Assembly: GCA_002897915.1 (NCBI GenBank) | Contig: BDTS01000085.1 | Coordinates: forward strand, 1-39,289 | Direction of reading: 5' to 3' | DNA: 39,289 nucleotides | From: a bacterium BMS3Bbin09 | GTDB lineage: Bacteria > Nitrospirota > Thermodesulfovibrionia > UBA6902 | Part shown: in pieces, positions 8,029 to 16,542 of the stretch | Position numbering within the stretch: the first letter of the stretch is position 1 | Layout: every line of letters begins with the position of its first letter | The notes under the pieces: generated by a model | The model's input: the letters and a program-made list of their open reading frames with translations, nothing else | Database searches by the model: none | Told to the model about the DNA's origin: nothing | Program-made: the position numbers and the translations under genes

Positions 8029-9465
8029 TCATTTCTTGCCAGCCAGAATGTAGTAGCTTCCGCGTTTTTCTCCCATACGTTCAAGAATACCCTTCTCGAC
8101 AAGATCATCCAAGTCACGAGCAGCAGTTTTGCGGATGACTCCTGTAAGTTTCTGGTACTCAGAGTTGGTAATCCGTCGCGTTCCTTTGATATGGGCCACT
8201 GCCTTCATCTGCCGCTCGTTCAGGTTGTATCCCGCCAGCAGTTCCGGTGTCAGCCAATCGCGCCATAGGGTTATGACAAAGGAGCCGCTGCGCTGCTCGA
8301 ATTCGGGTTCAGGCAGTCCCGCTTCACGGCAGAGCTCGATCATGCGTTGGGTGCCTGAGCCGGCCTTTTCAATATAGCGGGTCAGATACAAAGACTCAGC
8401 AAGAAGCGGGTTGTTCGGAACTGAAGGGTGATCAGTACGCAGATCGTCGAGCGAAAGTGTCCCGGGAAGTCTTCCTGGATTCCATACTTCGAGACGGTCC
8501 GTAAAGAGACGGACCTCAACGGACGCATTGTTGTTGTAATCCCTGTGCGCAATGGCATTGACAACTGCTTCGCCTATGGCGTCAGGGGGCAGTTCATAGG
8601 CAGCCGGAGCAATGTTGCTATCAGCGCGTACTCCTACGGCCCGGCTAATTTTGGAGAGCACGAAGTCACGGGCCTGATCTGCCTGCTCAAAAAGATCACC
8701 GGAATAAATCTGCTGGGATGCAAAGGGGCGGCGATAGCCAGTGCCGTGGCAATGCACGCACTTTGTCTCAGCCGAGCGGTGAAACCTTTGCGGTGTCGTG
8801 CCAAACAGAAGAATTGCAGCATTGGTCGGTTTTCCATGGGCAAGCAGATTCAGATGTATGAGAAGCGCCTTTGTCGCGGAATTGCGCTTGAGCGGAAAAG
8901 CGCGTTCCCTTCGGGCAGTCTCTAAAAACCACTCAACACGCTTACGTGAGAGATTTTTCAATGTCACACCCTGACAAACAGCGGTATCAAAGGGCGGCAC
9001 GCGGAGCGCGCCCATGCCGTCAAGGTGGTCAATAAGACTTGCATATACTTCTGAGGTCAGGGCATTAAAGTCTTTGATGCGGCGGCGGACAAGTTCGCCG
9101 CTGGCCCTACTGATAAGTTTCTTCATTTTAGGATCACGTTTCTTATCGTCAGAGCCCCATACATAGATTAGCCGGGTTTTCCGGTGTCTCGTGGCCTGGT
9201 TGTATTCGCGTTCAGTAGGTGATAACCCGTTTGGGTCCTCATTGCCATATTCATAACCAAAGATTCCGAGATATATATCACAGCGCTCCACTTCCTGGAG
9301 ATAAACCTGATCAGAGCGCCGGTCCCTTGCGGGAAGCTCTTCAAAAAGAAAAACCTCGGAGATAAACCGGTGCAACACCGCATCACCAAGGAGAAAGGCC
9401 TTTAAATCCAGACGAATTTGCTTAAATTCACCCTGAACACTGCTGACAAAGATTTTATATTTCAC
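8029..9465 (-). CDS. DUF4062 N-terminal domain plus COG2865-like ATP-binding (HATPase) and wHTH protein
   Basis: MKYKIFVSSVQGEFKQIR...CDIYLGIFGYEYG (DUF4062 pattern); PPDAIGEAVVNAIAHRDYNNNASVEVRLFTDRLEVWNPGRLP...NNPLLAESLYLTRYIEKAGSGTQRM (HATPase_c_4/COG2865 pattern); C-terminal winged-helix region. Confidence 0.85.
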   Translation of the reverse strand: MKYKIFVSSVQGEFKQIRLDLKAFLLGDAVLHRFISEVFLFEELPARDRRSDQVYLQEVERCDIYLGIFGYEYGNEDPNGLSPTEREYNQATRHRKTRLIYVWGSDDKKRDPKMKKLISRASGELVRRRIKDFNALTSEVYASLIDHLDGMGALRVPPFDTAVCQGVTLKNLSRKRVEWFLETARRERAFPLKRNSATKALLIHLNLLAHGKPTNAAILLFGTTPQRFHRSAETKCVHCHGTGYRRPFASQQIYSGDLFEQADQARDFVLSKISRAVGVRADSNIAPAAYELPPDAIGEAVVNAIAHRDYNNNASVEVRLFTDRLEVWNPGRLPGTLSLDDLRTDHPSVPNNPLLAESLYLTRYIEKAGSGTQRMIELCREAGLPEPEFEQRSGSFVITLWRDWLTPELLAGYNLNERQMKAVAHIKGTRRITNSEYQKLTGVIRKTAARDLDDLVEKGILERMGEKRGSYYILAGKK

Positions 9466-9498
9466 AGTTGATCCTTAAAGTATTTTTTCAGGATAAGA

Positions 9499-12400
9499 TT
9501 ACTCTGACACCACAAACCAGGTGATTAAATCAAAATTGTCCAGTTTAAATTTATCTTCCAGCCTCTTTTCATTCGAAGACTTTTTCCTGGGGACACCATC
9601 TGTAAAAATACCCTGAATTTCATCAATGGCCTTTTTGGGCGCCTGCCCATCAATCCATGCCTTAATCTTGTCGCTTAACCACTGCAACGCTTCCTTATCT
9701 CCATTTTCAACATCATCAGGAACAAACCTGATCTTGTTTTTATGCTTTCTTAATATACATAGTATTTCCTGATTGTTATTGTAAGTAGAAAAACCTTTGT
9801 TATTGGAATAGAGCAAATGATACTCATTATATGTATGTGTGTCAGCGTCATCGGGCTTTTTGGGATAACCTAATAATGCAATTATGCCTTCCGGCAATTC
9901 AGTATATTTTTTGTCAGGTTCTGCTTTGAAGCCAGTAAATATGCCATTAGGCATTCCTTCAAAAATTTCTTTATTCTTCTGGAAAATATCGAATAATTCC
10001 TGTCTAAACTGCTCAAGGGACAGGTTATCCAGGCTAAGACTTTCATCGCTGGTCTCAACATCTTCCCATGTAAACTGCATTTGATTGAGCATTTTTTCAG
10101 TCTGTCTGGTGACTATTGGGTTGTTTTCAACAATCTTTTCAATTTCCGGCGTCATCTTCTCATCAATCTCAGCGCCAACCACAGACATGGCAGCCATCCG
10201 GTTTTCAACTCTTGCTTTGAGCCTGAGGTAGTCTTCATAATTTTTACCCGGCCAAAAATTTATCCCTTTAATGGTTTGATTGGGAGAGCCAAGACGGTCT
10301 ATACGTCCCATTCGCTGAATAATTCTGACTGGATTCCAATGTATATCGTAATTGATCACACAATCACAATCTTGTAGATTTTGGCCTTCACTTAAACAGT
10401 CCGTAGCTATCAAAATGTCCAAGGGCTCTTCTAATTTTTTCAAAGTATCAGGATCGTGCTTTTTTATGATATTCTTCCAGTCTTCAAAACTCTCCGGCTC
10501 TAATATGCCTTTTTCATCATATAAATAACTCCAATCTTTTTCTTTATACAATTTAGTGTATGGAGCAAAACGCTCTAAAATGCCCTCGAACTTTTTCCCA
10601 CTGTAGCCGTAATCTGTTTCGGATAATGAGCCTGACACGCAAGCAATATTGCAAAATCCTTCATTTATCAATTGGTTATATAAATACTGTGCAGTATCAG
10701 TAAAGACAGTAAACACTACCACTTTCTGGTTGTCTCGCTCTTTCCTTTTTTTCTTAATATGTTCAATTAATTTTTCTAATTTAATATCTTTTATTTTCTT
10801 TTCTTTCAGATTTTCTTCAAATATAACAAGATTTGACTTGAGGTTCTCCAGCCTTGCAATATCATCTTCCAGATGCCTCTTAAACATATCAATGTACCTG
10901 ATATCTGAAAGTTTAATAGGGTTCTTTTTCCCAAGGGTAAATTCTTCAAGCTGTTCTGTTTCATTGTCGGAGCCGGCAAACTCAACAGATGTTTCTTCAA
11001 GATCATCTTCGAAATTATTTTGCTCTGATATTTCATCTTCAAGAACAGTGTCTTCTTTTGCATCTATAAAGTCATTAACTTTCTGCAAAGCGTTAGTGTG
11101 ATGGTCATAAATATTGTTTACTGTATTTCTAAATGAATACCAGCTTGATTCAAGACGCTTCATCAAGAGAATGTACATCATCTTGACCAGAAAACCCTCA
11201 CGCTGGACCTCATCTTTCAATACACTTTCAGGTGTTATTTTTTCTGTATATTTATGTGGCATATATGCAATGAGGTTAATCGACTCAATTGCGTTTAACA
11301 ACTCCTCAAAAGACTTTAAGTTGCCAATGTTTTCAGGATTAATATATTCATTCTCAGGATCTTCTTTTTTAGGAAATGACATGCCGCCAAACTCACTCTC
11401 TATCAACTTCCTTGTTCTTGCAACAATCAATGCATCCGTAAGAGAAAAGAACTTTTGTGGCAGCATCTGAATAAAGTCGCTGATTTTTCTGTTCTCTTTT
11501 TCCTGCCATGATTTGAAATCTTTTTGAGCTGTCCGGAATATGCTTTCTAAACTACCGATTTCGAGGTTTGTCTCTTTGAACCCATTGTCATGCCCTTTTA
11601 CGATCAATTTGAATTGGTTTCTTACATCAATCAGTTTATTGTTTATTGGTGTAGCAGACAGTTGTAATACCTTTACTTCCTTATTTTTCCGTAAGATATT
11701 TTCAACCAGAAATTTGTAGCGGGAAGATTTATCATTTCGCAGATTGTGACTTTCATCAATTACAACTAACAGTTTTGGATTGCCCTGAAAGAATGTCTTT
11801 ATCTTATAGCCATCCTGATATGACTCTAATCTGTCATCCTGTAAATCAGTATGATAACGAATCGTATACTTCAATCTGTCTCTTTCAAATTTTGAAAGAT
11901 GTCCTTCAAGATATTGTCTCCAGTTAGCATCCAGTTTCTTCGGGCAGAACAAGATTATCCTGTACCCTTTTATTTCAAAATACTTCATAACGGCCAGGGC
12001 AGTCCATGTTTTGCCTAATCCCACTGCATCAGCCAGAATAGCACCGTCATTTTTTTGAAGCATTTTAATAAGACTGATTACACCCGTTTTCTGGAAGGGA
12101 TAGAGGATTTTATAAATACCAGTATCCTCTAAATGACTTATCTCTTTATTAAATTCAGGATCAAGCGACAGTGATAATAAGTCCTCTTTAAAGAGCTCAT
12201 ACAGCACCTTGTAATAAAGTTGGAAAGGAGTGTATTTGCTATACAGGTCTTGAATGAGAGTGATGATATGTTCTTTAACACTTACTTTAGACTTGTCAGG
12301 TAGTTCGATATTCCCTAAAGTATCTTTGCTTTTCCACAGATCACTGAACCATTGAGTCAACTCCTTGAAATCGTTATCATTACCAGTACCTGCTGAATTT

Positions 12401-12858
12401 AATTCAATATTACCAGACTCTCTTATTCCTAACCCTGCATCGGTTAAATTGGAACTGCCTATAACGTGGAAATTCTTACGGGGGTCAGGATCATGGTACA
12501 TATAGGTCTTAGCATGGCAAAAACTTCGTTGAATAGTTTTGACCTGGACTTTTTCCTGCCGTAGAAAATCAACGGCCTTTTTTGCTGACTGATTAAGATT
12601 TAATACTTGGGTAACACCTAGAGTGTCGCTTAGAAGATTTATAATCTTATCATGTTGATTGTCCTCATTAAGTAAATTACCGAGTACCAGGCGAAATCTT
12701 TCAGTATCATTCATCTCGTCCATTACCCTGGCAAGTGCATTGACAGAAAAATATCCGGTAACTATATCAACTTTTCCCTGCTCGATATAGTTACGTAAGA
12801 AGCCATATACAGTCGAGTACTCGTTGTCTTCAGTTTTTGTTTTGTTATCCAACAGCAT
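9499..12858 (-). CDS. PLD-like domain fused to SNF2-family helicase
   Basis: N-terminal HAKTYMYHDPDPRKNFHVIGSSNLTDAGLG (PLD-type HxK...GSSN); ADAVGLGKTWTAL (Walker A), VVIDESHNLRN, LSATPINN, IIQRMGRIDRLGSPNQ (motif VI). Confidence 0.92.
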   Translation of the reverse strand: MLLDNKTKTEDNEYSTVYGFLRNYIEQGKVDIVTGYFSVNALARVMDEMNDTERFRLVLGNLLNEDNQHDKIINLLSDTLGVTQVLNLNQSAKKAVDFLRQEKVQVKTIQRSFCHAKTYMYHDPDPRKNFHVIGSSNLTDAGLGIRESGNIELNSAGTGNDNDFKELTQWFSDLWKSKDTLGNIELPDKSKVSVKEHIITLIQDLYSKYTPFQLYYKVLYELFKEDLLSLSLDPEFNKEISHLEDTGIYKILYPFQKTGVISLIKMLQKNDGAILADAVGLGKTWTALAVMKYFEIKGYRIILFCPKKLDANWRQYLEGHLSKFERDRLKYTIRYHTDLQDDRLESYQDGYKIKTFFQGNPKLLVVIDESHNLRNDKSSRYKFLVENILRKNKEVKVLQLSATPINNKLIDVRNQFKLIVKGHDNGFKETNLEIGSLESIFRTAQKDFKSWQEKENRKISDFIQMLPQKFFSLTDALIVARTRKLIESEFGGMSFPKKEDPENEYINPENIGNLKSFEELLNAIESINLIAYMPHKYTEKITPESVLKDEVQREGFLVKMMYILLMKRLESSWYSFRNTVNNIYDHHTNALQKVNDFIDAKEDTVLEDEISEQNNFEDDLEETSVEFAGSDNETEQLEEFTLGKKNPIKLSDIRYIDMFKRHLEDDIARLENLKSNLVIFEENLKEKKIKDIKLEKLIEHIKKKRKERDNQKVVVFTVFTDTAQYLYNQLINEGFCNIACVSGSLSETDYGYSGKKFEGILERFAPYTKLYKEKDWSYLYDEKGILEPESFEDWKNIIKKHDPDTLKKLEEPLDILIATDCLSEGQNLQDCDCVINYDIHWNPVRIIQRMGRIDRLGSPNQTIKGINFWPGKNYEDYLRLKARVENRMAAMSVVGAEIDEKMTPEIEKIVENNPIVTRQTEKMLNQMQFTWEDVETSDESLSLDNLSLEQFRQELFDIFQKNKEIFEGMPNGIFTGFKAEPDKKYTELPEGIIALLGYPKKPDDADTHTYNEYHLLYSNNKGFSTYNNNQEILCILRKHKNKIRFVPDDVENGDKEALQWLSDKIKAWIDGQAPKKAIDEIQGIFTDGVPRKKSSNEKRLEDKFKLDNFDLITWFVVSE

Positions 12859-12950
12859 TAGTTATTAATTCCTCAGAAAAGATAAAAATATAGTTTACCC
12901 CTATGAATCAAAGATCATCCATTTTAACGGAAAACCGGGATGTTCGGCAA

Positions 12951-12985
12951 GAAAATATCGTAGGGGTGTGAAAATATCGTAGGGG
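12951..12985. repeat. Direct repeat GAAAATATCGTAGGGG x2
   Basis: Identical 16-mers at 12951-12966 and 12970-12985. Confidence 0.85.
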
Positions 12986-13058
12986 CGTATTGCTGTGCCC
13001 TTTGGATATCGTACGCATTTACAGATGGTCCCGCTAATAAATGAAAGTCCGGGAAGTT

Positions 13059-13424
13059 TTAAACCCTCAATTCAACCGCAACCCCCACCCTCTCATTCGG
13101 GCTTCCTTCCTCCCTGATCCCGCTTATCCGGGCCTTAACATCCACACCCTTATCCATCAGCTGGGCAATAACCATATTATCGGAACGGGGAAGGTAGCCA
13201 ATCTTCTCGTTTTCGTGGTATATCTCGACGGCGTCGTAGTCGAAGGGGTTTCCGGGTTCTCTCTTGAGGTCAAGGGACCTGCCGGGTTCGAGTTTTTTCC
13301 ATATCTCTTCACCACTGTAATACCGGAAACCGGCTACAGAGGAATCAAGCAGTAATATGTTTTTTTTGTGGGCGGGTCTTGTTGCTGCCGGAACGATCAA
13401 TCCGAGGACTCTTCTTCTTTTCAT
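13059..13424 (-). CDS. HIRAN-domain protein
   Basis: MKRRRVLGLIVPAATRPAHKKNILLLDSSVAGFRYYSGEEIWKKLEPGRSLDLKREPGNPFDYDAVEIYHENEKIGYLPRSDNMVIAQLMDKG. The start at 13424 has a GGAGGT RBS; the longer ORF to 13616 translates repeat DNA. Confidence 0.82.
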   Translation of the reverse strand: MKRRRVLGLIVPAATRPAHKKNILLLDSSVAGFRYYSGEEIWKKLEPGRSLDLKREPGNPFDYDAVEIYHENEKIGYLPRSDNMVIAQLMDKGVDVKARISGIREEGSPNERVGVAVELRV

Positions 13425-13506
13425 TGTTACCTCCAGGTTTAAATTTACCTGTATAGTAAACCATGCACTATGCCATATGATGTCATAGTGGATCGAGTGC
13501 AAAAGA

Positions 13507-13530
13507 GCAATAGTGCAATAGTGCAATAGT
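13507..13530. repeat. Tandem 8-bp repeat GCAATAGT x3
   Basis: 13507-13514, 13515-13522 and 13523-13530 are identical. Confidence 0.9.
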
Positions 13531-13536
13531 TCAAAA

Positions 13537-13634
13537 GTAGGGGCAGGTCCCTGCGCCTGCCCTTGTAGGGGCGAGGTTGCCTCGCCCTGTGGATATGTCT
13601 GCCCACGTAGGGGCACGGCATGCCGTGCCCCTAC
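13537..13634. repeat. Array of three GTAGGGGC-type palindromes
   Basis: GTAGGGGCAGGTCCCTGCGCCTGCCCTTGTA; GTAGGGGCGAGGTTGCCTCGCCC; GTAGGGGCACGGCATGCCGTGCCCCTAC (perfect 28-bp palindrome, 13607-13634). Confidence 0.9.
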
Positions 13635-13637
13635 ATT

Positions 13638-14609
13638 TCAATCATATATCTTCCCCATCTTCTTTATCTCATTCTTCACTTCATCGGCAAGCGCCTTCGG
13701 CGAAACCACCTTCACGTCAGGACCGTGGCTCAATATCCTCTTTGTCAGTTCATTGAAGTCAGCGGCAGGGAAGCTGAGTTCGAGTGCCCCGTCCTTTTTG
13801 AGAACGAGTTTCTGTTCAGGGTGCCAGATCTGTTCCTCTATCCAGTCCGCGACTGAAGGAGAGAACCTCAGGCAGACCTTACGGGTCTTCCCTCCCTGCA
13901 TTATCCCGAAGTGTTTACGGGTATATTCCTTTACAGGCGGCAGGCCGTCCGGAAGACGGATGTTCTCATCTGAAAAAGCTATGGACCTGACCCTCGACAG
14001 GGCAAAGTCCCTCATATCATTTCGCAATGAACAGAAGGCGATCAGGTGCCAGCTTCCCATGTACTGCACCAGATGAAGGGGCAGGATGTTCCTCTCTGTT
14101 TCTTTTTTTGAATGAGGTGAATAATATGAGATGGAGATAGGCGTTTCCTGAAAGAGCGCGTTAACTATGGAGTGAAAGTCTTCTTCATTGACGCGTGAGT
14201 ACTCAACATTCTTTACCGATATCTTTTCGGACATCTCCCGGATATCGGGTCTCGATCCATGATCACTGACATTGAAGACCTTCCCGATAAAATCATAGAG
14301 TTCATCCTTTATCCGCGTATCAGGGATGGTAGAGGCGAGCCGGACAGCAAGGGCAAAAGAGATGACGCTCTCTTCACTGTACCATTGGGACGGAAGCTCG
14401 TATGAATCATCGGTATAATAATATCCCTTTCTGGTGTGATCATACTCAAGCGGGGCCTTCAGCCTGTCCCTTATAAAATCGAGCTCACGCTGGGCAGTGC
14501 GGGGGGATATCTCAAATCTCTCGGCAAGGTGGCGCGCGTTCGGATATTTAGAGGCCTTTACCCTGTCATGAAACCAGAGGAACCTCTCATATTTAAGCCT
14601 CTCTCCCAT
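13638..14609 (-). CDS. HTH plus WYL-domain transcriptional regulator
   Basis: N-terminal HTH ([42 protein letters not shown]), WYL core ([53 protein letters not shown]) and C-terminal WCX-like region. Confidence 0.9.
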   Translation of the reverse strand: MGERLKYERFLWFHDRVKASKYPNARHLAERFEISPRTAQRELDFIRDRLKAPLEYDHTRKGYYYTDDSYELPSQWYSEESVISFALAVRLASTIPDTRIKDELYDFIGKVFNVSDHGSRPDIREMSEKISVKNVEYSRVNEEDFHSIVNALFQETPISISYYSPHSKKETERNILPLHLVQYMGSWHLIAFCSLRNDMRDFALSRVRSIAFSDENIRLPDGLPPVKEYTRKHFGIMQGGKTRKVCLRFSPSVADWIEEQIWHPEQKLVLKKDGALELSFPAADFNELTKRILSHGPDVKVVSPKALADEVKNEIKKMGKIYD

Positions 14610-14613
14610 CTAT

Positions 14614-15114
14614 CTATGAAAAATTTTCCTCAACCTTCTTCGCTTTTCTTACTACCTCGGCAGCCATCTTCTTTTTGAATGCCTTAAGCGCAATAGCGAT
14701 CTTTTTATCGCTGAGCCCTATGATCTGGGCGGCCAATATACCGGCATTCTTTGCGCCGCTTTTTCCCACAGCCATCGTGGCAACAGGGATGCCGGGCGGC
14801 ATCTGTACTGTTGCAAATAGGGCATCCACTCCCTCTAAAGGCGAGGAGTCTATTGGTACGCCTACTACCGGAAGTATTGTATGCGCGGCAACCACACCCG
14901 CAAGATGCGCGGAAGCGCCTGCTCCGGCAATGATCACCTGAACTCCGCCTTTTTCCGCATCCCTTATAAGTTTAACTGTCCTCTCAGGGGTTCTGTGCGC
15001 GGAAGATACGGTCATGTAATACGATATCTTGAAATCATCCAGCATTTTTGCAGCTGCCTTCATTATTGGCAGATCCGAATCACTACCCATAAGAATCAAT
15101 ACTTTCACTTTCAT
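14614..15114 (-). CDS. purE: N5-carboxyaminoimidazole ribonucleotide mutase
   Basis: [22 protein letters not shown]...SAHRTPERT...[25 protein letters not shown]. Confidence 0.96.
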   Translation of the reverse strand: MKVKVLILMGSDSDLPIMKAAAKMLDDFKISYYMTVSSAHRTPERTVKLIRDAEKGGVQVIIAGAGASAHLAGVVAAHTILPVVGVPIDSSPLEGVDALFATVQMPPGIPVATMAVGKSGAKNAGILAAQIIGLSDKKIAIALKAFKKKMAAEVVRKAKKVEENFS

Positions 15115-15157
15115 GTTTCACTACCTCCAAGTAAATTTACGGGGGTCATGTTCATAA

Positions 15158-16429
15158 TTATTTCTTTATCGCTTTGTCCCCGATGTCCTTCCTATAATAC
15201 ATCCCCTCAAAATCGATCTCTTTTATCGCCTTATACGCGTTATCCTGCGCGGTCCTGATGTCCTTGCCGAGCGCCGTCACTCCAAGTACCCTGCCGCCTG
15301 AGGTGACCACATCCCCGTCTTTCAGTCCGGTGCCGGCATGGAAGACAACAACATCCTTTTTATCCTTAAGGGAATCGAGGCCCTTGATCTTTTTCCCTTT
15401 TTCATACTCACCGGGATATCCCTTTGAAGAGAGGACAACGCAGATAGCGACCTCGTCTTTCCATTTAACTTCCACCTCGTTGAGCCTGCCCTCAGCCGTT
15501 GCCTTCAGTAGCTCGAACAGATCGCTGTCGAGCCTCGAGAGGATCGGCTGAGCCTCGGGGTCGCCGAAACGGACATTGAACTCAAGGACATAAGGCTTAC
15601 CTTTGCACATCATTATCCCTACATAAATAACGCCGCGGTAATTTATCCCTTCCCTCTTCAGTCCCTTCATTATCGGTCCGACGACATCCTCCATAATCTC
15701 TTCATTCAGTTCTTCGGTAAGTACAGGGGCCGGGCTGTACGCACCCATTCCGCCCGTATTGGGTCCCTTATCTCCGTCAAATATCTGTTTGTGGTCCTGA
15801 GAGGTCGCGAGAGGCACTACTGTCTTTCCATCGGTCAGGAACATGAACGAGGCCTCTTCACCCACCAAACACTGTTCCACCAGCACCTTTTTGCCGGCAT
15901 CACCAAAGGCCTTGTCTTTCATGATCAGGCTGAGGGCATCTGTCGCCTCCTCAACGGTCTTCGCGACTATAACTCCCTTGCCTGCCGCAAGTCCGTCAGC
16001 CTTTATTACGATAGGCGCTCCCTTAAGCCTTACATACTCTGCCGCCTGCAGGTAAGATGAGAATGTCTTGTATTCAGCGGTAGGTATGCCGTACCTGAGC
16101 ATGAAGTCCTTTGAAAACACCTTACTGCCCTCAAGCTGCGCGCCTGCGGCAACAGGACCGAAGATCACGCGGTCTTCCTTGATAAAACTGTCTACTATCC
16201 CTGTAGTAAGGGGCACTTCCGGACCAACAACAGTAAGGTCGATCCAGTTATATTTAACAAAATCGAGTAATGCGTCCGCATCGTCACCCTTAATGTCAAC
16301 GCACTCGGCGATCTCTGATATGCCCGCGTTCCCGGGCGCGCAATATACCTTGGTCACCTTGGGACTCTGTTTGAGCTTCCATACAAGTGCATGCTCCCTG
16401 CCTCCGCCTCCGATAACCAGAACCTTCAT
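15158..16429 (-). CDS. purD: Phosphoribosylamine-glycine ligase
   Basis: MKVLVIGGGGREHALVWKLKQSPKV...IKADGLAAGKGVIVA...GDPEAQPILSRL. Confidence 0.97.
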   Translation of the reverse strand: MKVLVIGGGGREHALVWKLKQSPKVTKVYCAPGNAGISEIAECVDIKGDDADALLDFVKYNWIDLTVVGPEVPLTTGIVDSFIKEDRVIFGPVAAGAQLEGSKVFSKDFMLRYGIPTAEYKTFSSYLQAAEYVRLKGAPIVIKADGLAAGKGVIVAKTVEEATDALSLIMKDKAFGDAGKKVLVEQCLVGEEASFMFLTDGKTVVPLATSQDHKQIFDGDKGPNTGGMGAYSPAPVLTEELNEEIMEDVVGPIMKGLKREGINYRGVIYVGIMMCKGKPYVLEFNVRFGDPEAQPILSRLDSDLFELLKATAEGRLNEVEVKWKDEVAICVVLSSKGYPGEYEKGKKIKGLDSLKDKKDVVVFHAGTGLKDGDVVTSGGRVLGVTALGKDIRTAQDNAYKAIKEIDFEGMYYRKDIGDKAIKK

Positions 16430-16443
16430 CTAATATCTCCCAA

Positions 16444-16458
16444 GCAACTAGTAGTTGC
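16444..16458. repeat. Palindrome GCAACTA-G-TAGTTGC in purD leader
   Basis: Perfect 7-bp arms. Confidence 0.85.
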
Positions 16459-16462
16459 GCCG

Positions 16463-16539
16463 CCCCCGCGTCTTAGATTTGTAAAGTCCCTTACGTAGTT
16501 TGTGAATCAAACTATAGGGGACGTCAAATCTGCAGGGGG
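16463..16539 (-). other. Nested multi-segment hairpin between purH and purD (possible structured leader or MITE-like element)
   Basis: CCCCC/GGGGG, AGATTTG/CAAATCT, GTCCC/GGGAC, TAGTTTG/CAAACTA pair in nested order around loop TGAAT. Confidence 0.7.
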
Positions 16540-16542
16540 TAT

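Noticed and set aside
3498-12858. Assignment of the cluster as DISARM or BREX
   Set aside because: Only helicase and methylase similarities are present; drmA/drmB, brxC, pglZ or brxL are not recognisable in the window.
13425-13616. N-terminal extension of the HIRAN ORF (MPLRGQTYPQGEATSPLQGQAQ...LLHYCTIALLHS)
   Set aside because: Translation of GTAGGGGC and GCAATAGT repeat DNA; a good RBS and start exist at 13424.
13507-13634. CRISPR array
   Set aside because: Repeats are palindromes of unequal spacing with no uniform repeat/spacer pattern and no cas genes in the window.
1-14600. Integrative element with integrase and att sites
   Set aside because: No integrase, transposase ORF, tRNA gene or flanking direct repeats could be identified.
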